DNA of 53,266 nt from Phycisphaerales bacterium (GTDB taxonomy: Bacteria; Planctomycetota; Phycisphaerae; Phycisphaerales; SM1A02). Under the pieces are notes generated by a model. The model made no database searches and was not told the origin of the DNA. It was given only the letters and a program-made list of their open reading frames with translations. A program made the translations under genes and the position numbers. Positions 1 through 8,942 of the stretch are shown here, in pieces; position 1 is the first letter of the stretch; each line of letters starts with the position of its first letter. The stretch covers positions 1 through 53,266 of the forward strand of contig JASMLY010000037.1 of the NCBI GenBank assembly GCA_030748455.1, in the 5' to 3' direction.

Positions 1-408
1 GTCAAAGATAGGAAAGTAGACGACCACGCTTGCGTGCAACTCAAAATGGAGGATGGTGTTGTAGGAGATTTAGTGTGTTCACAAGTTTGCACAGGAGAGA
101 GAAACAGTGTTTCCATTCGAGTTTGGGGTGATAAGGGCTCGCTATCTTGGTCGCACGAAACCTGCGACGCGCTGAAGTTTACTGCAAAAGATGGAACCGA
201 AACAATTTTTCATTGCGACTCAAACCGCGCACCTTCAGGTCATCCCGCGGGCTTTGTTGAAGCCTTTGCGAATCTATACAGCGATTGTGCTGATAAGATT
301 CAAGGCAAGAACGTTGAAGTGATTGATGCACAAGAAGGGCTTGCGAGCCTGAAATTTATCGATGCTGTTTTGCAAAGTCAGGAAACAAAAGCATGGTGCG
401 AAGTTTAA
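1..408 (+). CDS. Gfo/Idh/MocA-family oxidoreductase, C-terminal part (5' end outside window)
   Basis: The reading frame is open from base 1, so the gene starts upstream and only about 135 C-terminal residues are visible. The segment has the look of the C-terminal alpha/beta substrate domain of Gfo/Idh/MocA dehydrogenases: a strand-rich stretch ending in WGDKGSLSW, then a helix with HPAGFVEAFANLYSDC and a final helix EGLASLKFIDAVLQSQ, which in this family ends the protein. The NAD-binding Rossmann half is not in the window. Its last 16 bases overlap the next gene, a ThuA-domain lipoprotein, suggesting co-transcription; ThuA and Gfo/Idh/MocA proteins commonly occur together in sugar catabolism. 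The substrate cannot be read from this fragment. Confidence 0.8.
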   Translation, partial: VKDRKVDDHACVQLKMEDGVVGDLVCSQVCTGERNSVSIRVWGDKGSLSWSHETCDALKFTAKDGTETIFHCDSNRAPSGHPAGFVEAFANLYSDCADKIQGKNVEVIDAQEGLASLKFIDAVLQSQETKAWCEV

Positions 409-1058
409 TTCTTTTTTTACTTCTTTCGGGTTGTGCGCCGCCAAAGACAATTTTGATTATTTCAAAAACCGTTGGCTTCAGGCACGACTCAATTGAAACG
501 GGTGTTAAAGCAATCTCTGATATTGCAACTGATTTGGAATTTGAAGTCATTGCAACTGAAGATAGTTCGGGACTTTGCAATAATAATTATGACGTTGTTG
601 TTTTTCTAAACACCACGGGAAACATTTTGAATGAACAAGAACAACAATGCTTGCGCGAGTTCGTTGAATCTGGTGGAGGGTTTCTTGGTATTCACGCTGC
701 TGCTGATACCGAATACGATTGGCCTTGGTACGGCGAAACACTCCTAGGTGCATGGTTTGTATCCCACCCTCCGATTTCAGAAGAAGCAATTGAAGTTGTG
801 AATTCCCAACATCTATCGACGAAACACTTGCCCCAACATTGGCTTTGCACGGACGAGTGGTATGTGTACGATCGAACACCGAGTGACGCTACGATTCTGA
901 TGGAAGTACACGGTCATCCAATCGCATGGTGCAGTGACATTGGAAATGGGCGTTCTTTTTATACTGGCCGAGGGCACACAATCGAGAGTTACTCTGATCA
1001 ACTATTCCGCCAACATCTCAGAGGTGGAATCGAGTGGGTTTCAGAACGGGAATTCTGA
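393..1058 (+). CDS. ThuA-like domain lipoprotein
   Basis: A 221-residue protein with a short hydrophobic leader and a lipobox LLLSGC, so Cys14 is the likely lipidated residue. The rest matches the ThuA (trehalose-utilisation-like, glutamine-amidotransferase-like fold) family: an N-terminal strand ILIISKTVGFRHDSI, the GGGFLGIHAAADTEYDWPWY segment, and a C-terminal FYTGRGHT. ThuA of rhizobia takes part in conversion of disaccharides to 3-keto forms; in planctomycetes these domains are abundant, often with Gfo/Idh/MocA proteins as here. The start ATG lies 16 bases inside the preceding gene, implying translational coupling. No cytochrome c or other extra domain is attached. A catalytic role is not established for the family as a whole. 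Confidence 0.85.
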   Translation: MVRSLILFLLLSGCAPPKTILIISKTVGFRHDSIETGVKAISDIATDLEFEVIATEDSSGLCNNNYDVVVFLNTTGNILNEQEQQCLREFVESGGGFLGIHAAADTEYDWPWYGETLLGAWFVSHPPISEEAIEVVNSQHLSTKHLPQHWLCTDEWYVYDRTPSDATILMEVHGHPIAWCSDIGNGRSFYTGRGHTIESYSDQLFRQHLRGGIEWVSEREF

Positions 1059-1064
1059 TAGAAT
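1056..1064 (+). promoter_or_regulatory. Extended -10 promoter for the DEAD-box gene
   Basis: The sequence TGATAGAAT fits an extended -10 element (TGn followed by TAGAAT) and overlaps the stop codon of the upstream ThuA-like gene. Transcription would begin near 1071, giving a leader of about 25 bases containing the GGAG ribosome site at 1082-1085. No convincing -35 was seen, which is usual for extended -10 promoters. This is a sequence match only. Confidence 0.4.
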
Positions 1065-1094
1065 GCGGTGTTTGCCTGTTTGGAGCTCATCAGA

Positions 1095-2858
1095 ATGACA
1101 CAAAACCCACCAGATACTCCCGAACCAACGTTCCAATCTCTTGGCTTAGCCAAAAAGGTGTTAGCTGTGATTCAAGATGTGGGGTACGAAATACCATCTG
1201 CGATCCAAACTGCGGCGATTCCTCCATTACTTAAGGGTCGGGATATTCTCGGACAAGCGCAAACAGGGTCAGGTAAAACCGCGGCGTTTGCACTTCCGCT
1301 CCTGAGCAACATGAACGTGAAGAATCGGTCAGTACAAATCCTTGTGCTGACCCCGACACGCGAATTAGCGATTCAAGTGGCGGAAGCATTCCAAAAATAT
1401 GCCTCCCATCTTAAAGGTTTTCATATTGTCCCAATTTATGGTGGGCAGGATTACCGCGTACAATTCCGCGCATTAGATCGCGGTGTGCATGTTGTTGTTG
1501 GAACGCCAGGCCGCGTGATGGATCATATGCGAAAGGGGAGTATCAAACTTACAGACTTACAATGTTTGGTACTCGATGAAGCAGATGAAATGTTACGCAT
1601 GGGATTTATCGATGATGTGGAATGGGTGCTTGAGCAAATCCCAACCGACCATCAAACTGCGTTGTTTTCCGCAACGATGCCAAAACAAATTGAAAAAATT
1701 GCGAAAAAATATCTTGTAGAACCAGCATTAATACAGATCGAAGATAAAACGAGTACAGTTGAGACTGTTCGCCAACGGTATTGGATGGTGAGTGGATTAC
1801 ACAAACTTGATGCGTTGACGCGTATTCTTGAAGTCGAAGACACGGATGGGATTATCATCTTTGTTCGAACAAAAATGATGACAACAGCACTTGCGGAAAA
1901 ATTAGAAGCACGGGGTTTTGCTGCAGAAGCCCTCAATGGTGATATGCCTCAAAAATTACGCGAATTGACAGTCAACAAACTTAAAAATGGAAAACTTGAT
2001 GTGCTGATTGCAACTGATGTTGCAGCAAGAGGGCTTGATGTACCTCGAATCAGTCATGTGATTAATTACGATGTACCGTATGACAGCGAATCGTATGTGC
2101 ATCGCATCGGGCGGACAGCACGCGCAGGTCGCGAAGGAGATGCAATTTTGTTTATCTCACCTCGCGAAAAACGATTGTTGCGTTCGATTGAAAAAGCTAC
2201 ACGTCAAAAAATAGAACGTATGGATTTACCTAGCCATAGTTCTGTAAATGATGCACGAGTTGAAAAATTCAAACAACGTATAACAGACACACTTGCAAAT
2301 GGGGAAAACAATGCACTCTTTGCAGAGATCATAGAATCATACGCAATAGAACACGATGTGCCACCTGTTGAAATTGCAGTTGCACTTGCAAGTATGGCGC
2401 AAGGTGATTCCCCACTTGTCCTCGATAAGAACGAGAAAAACCGTTTTGAACAATTCGATCGTGGGGATCGAAATGACCGTGGAGACCGACGAGGAAGACG
2501 TGAGAAATCAGAAAGACGTGATAGAAAAGAACGAAAAAAGAAGAGTGATCCAATCACGCAAGGCATGGAACGATTTCATATTTCAGTAGGGAAAGCGCAT
2601 GGTGTGAAGCCAGCGAGCATTGTTGCAGCAATAGGCGATGTAGCAGGATTGACAGATAAAGACATTGGCCGAATAGAGTTACACGATCAGTTTAGTTTTA
2701 TCGAGTTGCCCTATGGAATGCCACAAGATGTGTTCAGGGAACTTAAGGGCGTTAAAGTCAGTGGGCAAAAACTGCAAATTTCCCAAGTGAAATCGACTGC
2801 ATCGAAGCCAAAATTCTCCAAAGGCAAACGGAAAAAACAAAAGCGTTCTGGTAGCTAA
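1095..2858 (+). CDS. deaD: DEAD-box RNA helicase, DeaD/CsdA type with DbpA-like RNA-binding domain
   Basis: A 587-residue ATP-dependent RNA helicase. Visible motifs are the Q motif region around IPSAIQ (34-38), Walker A AQTGSGKT (55-62), PTREL, the GG and TPGR motifs, DEAD (161-164), SAT, and HRIGRTARAG in the second RecA domain. After the core comes a linker very rich in Arg, Asp and Lys, then a C-terminal domain like the DbpA/CsdA RRM fold (from about MERFHISVGKAHGVKP to VSGQKLQIS) and a basic tail. Such proteins unwind structured RNA in ribosome assembly and cold adaptation. I chose ATG 1095 over an upstream GTG at 1068 because GGAG at 1082 gives a proper ribosome site. A 9-bp extended -10 lies just upstream. 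Confidence 0.95.
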   Translation: MTQNPPDTPEPTFQSLGLAKKVLAVIQDVGYEIPSAIQTAAIPPLLKGRDILGQAQTGSGKTAAFALPLLSNMNVKNRSVQILVLTPTRELAIQVAEAFQKYASHLKGFHIVPIYGGQDYRVQFRALDRGVHVVVGTPGRVMDHMRKGSIKLTDLQCLVLDEADEMLRMGFIDDVEWVLEQIPTDHQTALFSATMPKQIEKIAKKYLVEPALIQIEDKTSTVETVRQRYWMVSGLHKLDALTRILEVEDTDGIIIFVRTKMMTTALAEKLEARGFAAEALNGDMPQKLRELTVNKLKNGKLDVLIATDVAARGLDVPRISHVINYDVPYDSESYVHRIGRTARAGREGDAILFISPREKRLLRSIEKATRQKIERMDLPSHSSVNDARVEKFKQRITDTLANGENNALFAEIIESYAIEHDVPPVEIAVALASMAQGDSPLVLDKNEKNRFEQFDRGDRNDRGDRRGRREKSERRDRKERKKKSDPITQGMERFHISVGKAHGVKPASIVAAIGDVAGLTDKDIGRIELHDQFSFIELPYGMPQDVFRELKGVKVSGQKLQISQVKSTASKPKFSKGKRKKQKRSGS

Positions 2859-2891
2859 TTGATTTGCTCCGCATCGCATGGATTCCTTGAT

Positions 2892-2897
2892 TACAAT
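2892..2897 (+). promoter_or_regulatory. -10-like hexamer TACAAT for a leaderless start
   Basis: TACAAT ends six bases before the MFS start codon at 2904, with no Shine-Dalgarno in between. A transcript starting 6-7 bases after this hexamer would begin at the ATG itself, as in leaderless genes. No clear -35 is present. Inference from spacing only. Confidence 0.35.
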
Positions 2898-2903
2898 GAA
2901 CCC

Positions 2904-4268
2904 ATGACACAACACTCTAAGAATAATCCCACTTTTTTATTGCCACGGCTTTCAGTCATGATGTTTTTGCAATTTGCAATCTGGGGAGCATGGCTTCCAC
3001 TATTGTGGAATTATCTCGATGGACACCTTGGGTTTGAAGGAGCTCGCATTGGTGAAATCTTTATGGTTGGTGGCATTGGGGCAATTCTAGGGCCATTTAT
3101 TGCCGGGCAAATTGCAGACCGTTACTTCAATACCGAAAAGTTTTTAGGTATTTGTCATATTCTTGGCGGAATTCTCATCTGGCAATTGTCATGGATTAAT
3201 ACATATGGAATGTTTTTACTTTTCTCGTTGTTGTACTCCATGATTTACGCGCCGACACTTGCACTGACAAACTCCCTTTCATTTCACCACTTGTCGAACC
3301 GAGATAAAGACTTCGGCAAAATCAGGCTCTGGGGAACGGTTGGTTGGATTGCAGTTGGCATTGGTATTGGGCAATATTTATTACACGCTGTGACACCAGC
3401 AATTGATCCTGCGTTAACTGGCGTGGCTTTAGAAGAAGCCAAGACTGGTGTGATTGCTGCGCAAAATGCTGGTATTGTGATGGCATTCAAATTAAGTGCC
3501 GTTCTTGGGTTGGTGATGGGTATTTACTGTTTCACATTACCTTCGACTCCACCAACCAAAAGCGAAAAATCGAACGCAACAGCAAAAGCGCTGGGTGAAA
3601 TTAGTATGCAACCGCTCATCACTCTCTTTTTGATTGCAGTTCCAGTCAGTTGCGTACATCAGTTCTATTTTGTCCATACGGCACCCTTTGTTCAACAAGT
3701 ACAAGCAGGTCTTGGAAGTGAGGTGGGTATTTCTGCTTGGATCAACAGTATCTTTGGTGTCGGTGGTGGCGGCTTGATGACCTTAGGTCAAATGTCTGAA
3801 ATCCTCGTACTGGCCTTGATGCCTATTCTTGCCTTAAAATTTAGCCGTAAAGCACTCTTAACAGTGGGTCTCATCGCCTATGTCTTGCGATTCTTCTTGT
3901 TTGCTAATGTTGGCACAGTCTTGGGGGCTGCAACAGATACACAAGTCGGCATGGTCATAGGTGGCATTTTGCTGCACGGACTGTGCTTTGGTTGCTTTAT
4001 CTTTGTCGCGTTTATGGTTGTTGATGAAGAAATGACTCCTGATGTTAAAGCCAGCGGTCAAAATCTCTTTAACCTCGTCATCGTCGGTATCGGTATTATT
4101 GTCGGTAGTTTGATTGCAGGTTGGGTAGCAGGCTGGGCAACAGTCGATGGTGAAATGCAATTTGACAAACTCTTTAGTGTCCCAATGTGGGGAGCGTTAG
4201 CGTGTCTCTTACTGATGATGTTCTTATATCCAAGTAAATCGAAAGAGGCTTTATCTACTGCGTCGTAG
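2904..4268 (+). CDS. MFS transporter, nucleoside-permease (NupG/XapB)-like
   Basis: A 454-residue polytopic membrane protein with about twelve hydrophobic segments. The N-terminal pattern FLQFAIWGAWLPLLWNYL, the early GPFIAGQIADRYF loop and the KIRLWGTVGWIAVG segment resemble the nucleoside:H+ symporter branch of the major facilitator superfamily. In planctomycetes such permeases usually accompany Gfo/Idh/MocA and sugar-isomerase genes, and here it is flanked by two such oxidoreductases, so the substrate may be a nucleoside or a sugar. The ATG at 2904 was chosen over an upstream TTG (2859) because a TACAAT hexamer lies six bases before it. The gene ends 21 bases from a convergent oxidoreductase gene. 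Confidence 0.85.
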   Translation: MTQHSKNNPTFLLPRLSVMMFLQFAIWGAWLPLLWNYLDGHLGFEGARIGEIFMVGGIGAILGPFIAGQIADRYFNTEKFLGICHILGGILIWQLSWINTYGMFLLFSLLYSMIYAPTLALTNSLSFHHLSNRDKDFGKIRLWGTVGWIAVGIGIGQYLLHAVTPAIDPALTGVALEEAKTGVIAAQNAGIVMAFKLSAVLGLVMGIYCFTLPSTPPTKSEKSNATAKALGEISMQPLITLFLIAVPVSCVHQFYFVHTAPFVQQVQAGLGSEVGISAWINSIFGVGGGGLMTLGQMSEILVLALMPILALKFSRKALLTVGLIAYVLRFFLFANVGTVLGAATDTQVGMVIGGILLHGLCFGCFIFVAFMVVDEEMTPDVKASGQNLFNLVIVGIGIIVGSLIAGWVAGWATVDGEMQFDKLFSVPMWGALACLLLMMFLYPSKSKEALSTAS

Positions 4269-4289
4269 AGTGATTTTCTGGAGATATTC

Positions 4290-5570
4290 CTAAACGCGAT
4301 TTAATTTGGTCTCGCCTGGTTCAGGAACTGCAGGAACTTCGATTTCACTGAAGACATATTCGGATGGACCTAGCCGCGTTGTACTGTTAAGTACATCGTT
4401 GTACGCAACTCTTTGTCCTGTGTAGGCAGCCTCGCGACCAAGAATAGCCATCATCGTTGATTGTGCCATAAAATCACCGTCATTAATCGTTGCGCGATTA
4501 CCTCGAATTGCATCGTGCAATTCGTTGTGCTCCACTTGGTACATGTTTGGTTTTTCGCCAGTGTATTCCCATGTCTTTGGGCCAATGATTTCGGGTGAAC
4601 CAGTCCAACTATTGACAGAACATGTTCCAGTCGAACCTGTAATGTAATCATTATTGTCGTTGTAACAAAACGGCATTTGTCTGCAGTGCAAATGTGCTCG
4701 CCGTCCATCTTCGTACTCATAAACAACACCGAAGTGATCATACACGTTTCCAGATTCAGGCCCTTCACGCATTTCACGTCCACCAACTGCTGTCGCACTG
4801 ATCGGCGTTACGTTGTTCATTGCCCAATTGATTTTGTCTACGGAATGGCATGCTTGTTCAACAATATGGTCACCAGCTAGCCAATCAAAATGCACCCAGT
4901 TACGCATTTGCCATTCCATATCACTCCAACTTTCTTTTCTAGGTTTGATCCAAAGCGGAGTTGTGTAATAGGAAGCAAAGATCGATCGAATTTCGCCAAT
5001 TGCACCAGCGTGCAGTTGTTCATACGTTGCGCGCAATGCAGGTGCATATCGCCAACAAAAACCTGACATGAGATTTGTGTCATTTTCTTTCGCAAGTTGT
5101 GCTGATTCCATGACACTTCGAACACCTGTGCCATCAACTGCCATAGGTTTTTCACAAAAAACATGTTTCTTTGCTTTGACTGCGGCGGCTACATGTTCTG
5201 GCCTAAAGTGAGGAGGTGTTGTCAAAATAACCATATCCACGCCTGAATCAATCACCTGTTGAAACGCATCAAACCCGACGAACCTCCGATCCATTGGGAC
5301 AACTGCTCGATCACCTTGTTCACTTTTGAGCGTATCAGCACTTGATGTGAGACGATCTTGGAACGCATCTCCAAGTGCCCAGATAACGGCATCCTCGTTT
5401 GCTGTAAGTGATTGGTTTGCAGCGCCGGTTCCCCGACCACCACAGCCGATCAATCCTATCTTTAGAGGCTCTCTTTTTTCTTGGATTGCCCAAGCGGGAA
5501 GCGTTGTTGCAGTCATCGCTGTAGCAGCTGTTGCTTGTTTAACAAAATCTCTACGGGTGACATTACTCAT
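4290..5570 (-). CDS. Tat-exported Gfo/Idh/MocA-family oxidoreductase
   Basis: A 426-residue protein that begins with a twin-arginine signal (TRRDFVKQA, then a small-residue hydrophobic stretch ending near LPAWA) and continues with a Rossmann NAD(P)-binding domain, IGLIGCGGRGTGAANQ, and the family motif EKPMAVD containing the conserved Lys. The C-terminal domain includes WHxH-like and HCRQMPFCYNDNNDY segments typical of the planctomycete exported group. It probably oxidises or isomerises sugars or polyols outside the cytoplasm with a bound cofactor folded before export. The start ATG at 5570 lies inside the last codons of the upstream FGE-like gene (8-base overlap), so the two are translationally coupled. 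A longer in-frame start at 5699 would put 43 residues before the Tat signal and is unlikely. Confidence 0.92.
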   Translation of the reverse strand: MSNVTRRDFVKQATAATAMTATTLPAWAIQEKREPLKIGLIGCGGRGTGAANQSLTANEDAVIWALGDAFQDRLTSSADTLKSEQGDRAVVPMDRRFVGFDAFQQVIDSGVDMVILTTPPHFRPEHVAAAVKAKKHVFCEKPMAVDGTGVRSVMESAQLAKENDTNLMSGFCWRYAPALRATYEQLHAGAIGEIRSIFASYYTTPLWIKPRKESWSDMEWQMRNWVHFDWLAGDHIVEQACHSVDKINWAMNNVTPISATAVGGREMREGPESGNVYDHFGVVYEYEDGRRAHLHCRQMPFCYNDNNDYITGSTGTCSVNSWTGSPEIIGPKTWEYTGEKPNMYQVEHNELHDAIRGNRATINDGDFMAQSTMMAILGREAAYTGQRVAYNDVLNSTTRLGPSEYVFSEIEVPAVPEPGETKLNRV

Positions 5571-6285
5571 GTGCTTCTCCGTTGGTTGTGACAATACGTA
5601 ACCCAACAAAGTCAGCATCTGCAAGCCACCATGGGCTGCGTGGGAGTTGTGGGTCGGTTTGATTCCATTCCTTCGTTGGTGTGAGAATTGAAGGTTCACC
5701 TAATTCTTCAAGTGGTGTGCGAAATGAACCGCCTACGACACGTGGACCATCTTGGGTGGACACCCACTCTCCAACGTTCCCGAGCAGATCAAAAATCCCT
5801 AGTGTGTTTGGTTTGCTTGTCCCAAGCGGATGGGTTGTATTTTCTGCATTCTCTTTGTGCCAAGATGTGCCACCACCAACGTTCGCTGCAGCCCATTGCT
5901 CAATTGTTGGAATTTGATATGTCCTGCTAGTCGTTTTTGATAGCCATTGGCAAAAAGATTCTGCAGCTTTCACTGACATTGAAATAGCGGGATAGCCATT
6001 GCGACCAAATCCTCGATCAACAAGTGCGTATGCAGGGGTTGGACCGGTGATTGCATCGACACCTTCTCGGATATTTTCTGGACTATTGACGATGTTTAAA
6101 AATGTGTCATACAAATCCCACGAGACTTCAGTTTGTGCAATCCAAAATACGGAGGTTTCTGTTTGCACTGGAATCATTGTAAATGTGATATCAAAATTTT
6201 TGAGAGTTTCAGTAAAGGGAGTAGGTTTTGTTGTTGAAGTTTCTTGTATAAAAAAACAAAGTACTAATAGAATCATCAACCGCAT
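5563..6285 (-). CDS. SUMF1/FGE-fold (formylglycine-generating-enzyme-like) exported protein
   Basis: A 240-residue protein with a hydrophobic N-terminal signal sequence (about residues 1-15). The body has the C-lectin-like SUMF1 fold signatures: the opening IAQTEVSWDLYDTFL, the central YPAISMSVKAAESFCQWLS, and the hallmark GIFDLLGNVGEWVS followed by VVGGSFR and a final FVGLRIV. True formylglycine-generating enzymes use two C-terminal cysteines to oxidise sulfatase Cys; none is visible in that region here, so this is probably a non-catalytic relative, and no sulfatase is nearby. It overlaps the Tat oxidoreductase gene by eight bases and probably forms an operon with it. Confidence 0.85.
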   Translation of the reverse strand: MRLMILLVLCFFIQETSTTKPTPFTETLKNFDITFTMIPVQTETSVFWIAQTEVSWDLYDTFLNIVNSPENIREGVDAITGPTPAYALVDRGFGRNGYPAISMSVKAAESFCQWLSKTTSRTYQIPTIEQWAAANVGGGTSWHKENAENTTHPLGTSKPNTLGIFDLLGNVGEWVSTQDGPRVVGGSFRTPLEELGEPSILTPTKEWNQTDPQLPRSPWWLADADFVGLRIVTTNGEAHE

Positions 6286-6292
6286 GTACCCA

Positions 6293-7141
6293 TCATACTC
6301 TCTTGAGAATTGCTGCGGCGAATTTTTCAGCCGATTCCCTACAATGCCTGAAAAACAAAGAGGGTTCTACGAGTTCGAGTTCATTTAGCAATAACGATCC
6401 TGAAGTATCCACGAGATAATCAAACCTCGCATACAGTAAATCCTGATGGTGTTGTACAGTTTGCAATGTAGCACACATTTGCTCGATTTCCGACTTACTG
6501 AATGTATAGGGTACGTCACTCGCTCCAAAATCATCTTGTACGCGGTAATCTCCCTCAACAGGGATTTTCTGTACGCCGTGGGTAAACGAACCATCAATAA
6601 AGATTGCCGAGAGTTCCCCAACAGTCTCGACAGTTTCAATGTACGGTTGTACTACCATGTCTTGATCCGAGTGTAACTCAAGGAATTTTTGCGCTAAGGA
6701 ACACTCATTGATAGAAAAACGGAGTGTGTCAGATGCACATGCGCCAACTTGGGGCTTGATAAAACCGCGAGCACAATTCCACTCTTCCATGATCTCGTCG
6801 ATATCTACTCGGTCACCCTTACTGACCCATTTCGTAGGGGCAATTTGCGTCCCTTTGTTTTCGAGTTCTCTTAGATAAGATTTGTGTGTGTTCCAGTCAA
6901 CAATCTCTGCGTTGTTAAACAAACGGGGAACCTCTTTGCACCAAGAGACAAACGCATCTTTCTGAGGATGGTAATCCCAAGTCGTTCGGATCACAGTGAT
7001 GTCAAACTGGTCCCAATCAACTATTGAAGTCCAAGCAGGGCATTGCACCGCTGCGCCCATCGATTCAAGAGATGCAACGAGTGGTTTATCATCGATTTCC
7101 CAGCTAGGAAGATCTTCACAACTAACGAGTGCAACATTCAT
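6293..7141 (-). CDS. ATP-grasp family ligase, RimK/DcsG-like
   Basis: A 282-residue soluble protein that resembles the small ATP-grasp proteins annotated as RimK-like or cycloserine-biosynthesis DcsG-like. The signature RTTWDYH lies at residues 52-58; later come GFIKPQVGACASDTLRF (the ATP-clamping lysine and loop), QPYIETVETVGELSAIFIDG and the metal-binding LLLNELELVEPSLFF. Family members join a carboxylate to an amine through an acyl phosphate. The particular substrate is unknown and no biosynthetic cluster surrounds it. It ends seven bases upstream of the FGE-like gene on the same strand, so it may head that operon. No clear ribosome site precedes the ATG. Confidence 0.8.
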   Translation of the reverse strand: MNVALVSCEDLPSWEIDDKPLVASLESMGAAVQCPAWTSIVDWDQFDITVIRTTWDYHPQKDAFVSWCKEVPRLFNNAEIVDWNTHKSYLRELENKGTQIAPTKWVSKGDRVDIDEIMEEWNCARGFIKPQVGACASDTLRFSINECSLAQKFLELHSDQDMVVQPYIETVETVGELSAIFIDGSFTHGVQKIPVEGDYRVQDDFGASDVPYTFSKSEIEQMCATLQTVQHHQDLLYARFDYLVDTSGSLLLNELELVEPSLFFRHCRESAEKFAAAILKRV

Positions 7142-7253
7142 AGTGAATCAGTTTCATCACGCAAACCAGACGAGTGAGGAAAACGAAGGTTTACGAAGGG
7201 AGCGATCCAAAACCATCCTAGCAGAGATTCGTCTTGTTGATGAAACACAGTTC

Positions 7254-8942
7254 TTATCTCGCGTCGGATACTTCTAAGGGAACAATAGCAAATTGTTCGA
7301 CATCAACGAGTCCAAGGTCACTCAATTTAAGTTTTGGGATTACAGAAAGTGGAAGAAAACTTAGTGGCATGAATGGATCTTCAAGTGGACACCCTAGGGA
7401 GTGCACAGCATGAAGAACAGCTCTTTGTTGTTCAATGACTTCTGAGCCTAGAGCATCAGACATGAGCCCAGCAATTGGGAGGGGTAATTGTGCAAGGACT
7501 TCTCCGTTTGCAACAACACAAAGCCCTCCATCTGGAGCGAGCGTTTTTGCTGCAAGCGCCATATCACCATCGTTGTCCCCGATGACAGCGACGTTATGCG
7601 CATCATGACCCACTGTTGATGCAATAGCGCCACCGCTAAATGCAAATCCTCGAACAAACCCTAACCCAATGTTTCCAGTGTTGTGGTGCCGTTCTATGAC
7701 CGCCATTTTAAGAATATCTCTACTTGGGTCTGCAACGTACGCTTCATTTTTTACGAGTGGTGTTCTACGCAGTTCATTTGTGAGAAGTTGTCCTTGAATG
7801 AGTTCGATTACCCGTATGGTGTCAGCGGTTGCTTGTAAAGAAAACGTCGCCTCATCGAGATTTTTTGGCAGATGTACACTTCCCTTTGCGCTCTCCCAGT
7901 TCGTTGTTGAAATTTCAGGTGTCAAAATCTCACCCGCTTCTGCGATGAGCGTTCCATGGTGCCAAGTTTGCTTGATTTCGAAGTTGTGTAAATCATCAAA
8001 CACGATGAAGTTCGCAAACTTTCCCTCGTCAATTGATCCATGGGATTGCAAGTTGTAATGATCTGCGGCATGTTTTGAAGCAATACAAATCGCAAGCACA
8101 GGATCAATGCCTAATGTAACCGCTTTCCGGATAATGTTGTCAATGTGGCCTTCGTCTCTGAGATCAGCAGGGTGTCGATCATCTGTGCAAAAACAAACCT
8201 GATGTGCATTTTCAGGTGTGATGATTGGTGCAAGAGCTTCGAGATTTTTCGCAGCACTTCCTTCGCGAATATACAACTGCATTCCCAATTTTAGTTTTTC
8301 TAGCGCTTCATCTGCCGAAGTACTTTCATGATCACTAGAAATCCCCGCATCTACATACTTTTTAAGCGCTTCTCCACGCAAACTTGGGCAATGTCCATCC
8401 ACTTTTTTGCCATGTCGTAAAGCCATCTGAATTTTTTTTTGTACTTCAGGATCCTCGTGAATGACACCGGGAAAGTTCATCATTTCTGCAAGCGCGACCA
8501 TTCGATCATCCTGAAAGAGTGGCTCAAGGTCGTCAGCAAGCAGTGTCGCTCCACTTGTTTCAAGTGGAGAGGCAGGGACGCAGGAACTTGCTGCAAAAAA
8601 ACAATCTAATGGCAGCCCCTTGGCATCTTCCATGATCCGTTTGATGCCGAGGATTCCTAACACATTTGCAATCTCGTGAGGGTCTAATACAACCGCTGTT
8701 GTACCATGAGGTGCTGCGAGGTTGCAAAACCCAGAAGGTGGGAGCATCGTGGATTCTACATGCATGTGCGCATCAATGAGACCAGGGGCAATGTACAAAC
8801 CATCGCAGTGTATGACCTTCTTTGCTTTTGTTATGTCGAAAGTAAACGCACCATTGAGTATTCCGATCTCTTTGAAGATGATACTTCTTGTGTTGACATC
8901 AACAACTTGAGCGCCTTGGAGTAGAACATCAACTGTGCTCAT
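7254..8942 (-). CDS. ade: Adenine deaminase
   Basis: A 562-residue member of the amidohydrolase superfamily that converts adenine to hypoxanthine and ammonia in purine salvage. The metal-binding HxH pair is at His59/His61 in GLIDAHMHVESTM; further family signatures are DGHCPSLRGEAL, SSDHESTSADEAL, CFCTDDRHPADL and the C-terminal domain beginning around ASTVGHDAHN with the final FLPLSVIPKLKLSDLGLVDV. The length is normal for bacterial Ade. Its ATG overlaps the stop of the upstream UPF0173 hydrolase in ATGA, so both are made from one message by coupled translation. No purine regulator or riboswitch was seen upstream. Confidence 0.95.
   Translation of the reverse strand: MSTVDVLLQGAQVVDVNTRSIIFKEIGILNGAFTFDITKAKKVIHCDGLYIAPGLIDAHMHVESTMLPPSGFCNLAAPHGTTAVVLDPHEIANVLGILGIKRIMEDAKGLPLDCFFAASSCVPASPLETSGATLLADDLEPLFQDDRMVALAEMMNFPGVIHEDPEVQKKIQMALRHGKKVDGHCPSLRGEALKKYVDAGISSDHESTSADEALEKLKLGMQLYIREGSAAKNLEALAPIITPENAHQVCFCTDDRHPADLRDEGHIDNIIRKAVTLGIDPVLAICIASKHAADHYNLQSHGSIDEGKFANFIVFDDLHNFEIKQTWHHGTLIAEAGEILTPEISTTNWESAKGSVHLPKNLDEATFSLQATADTIRVIELIQGQLLTNELRRTPLVKNEAYVADPSRDILKMAVIERHHNTGNIGLGFVRGFAFSGGAIASTVGHDAHNVAVIGDNDGDMALAAKTLAPDGGLCVVANGEVLAQLPLPIAGLMSDALGSEVIEQQRAVLHAVHSLGCPLEDPFMPLSFLPLSVIPKLKLSDLGLVDVEQFAIVPLEVSDAR

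Noticed and set aside
5571..5699. Longer Gfo/Idh/MocA start at 5699
   Set aside because: It would place 43 residues before the Tat signal and lie within the FGE-like gene; the ATG at 5570 begins a normal Tat signal.
5563..6285. Active formylglycine-generating enzyme
   Set aside because: The catalytic cysteines are missing and no sulfatase is encoded nearby.
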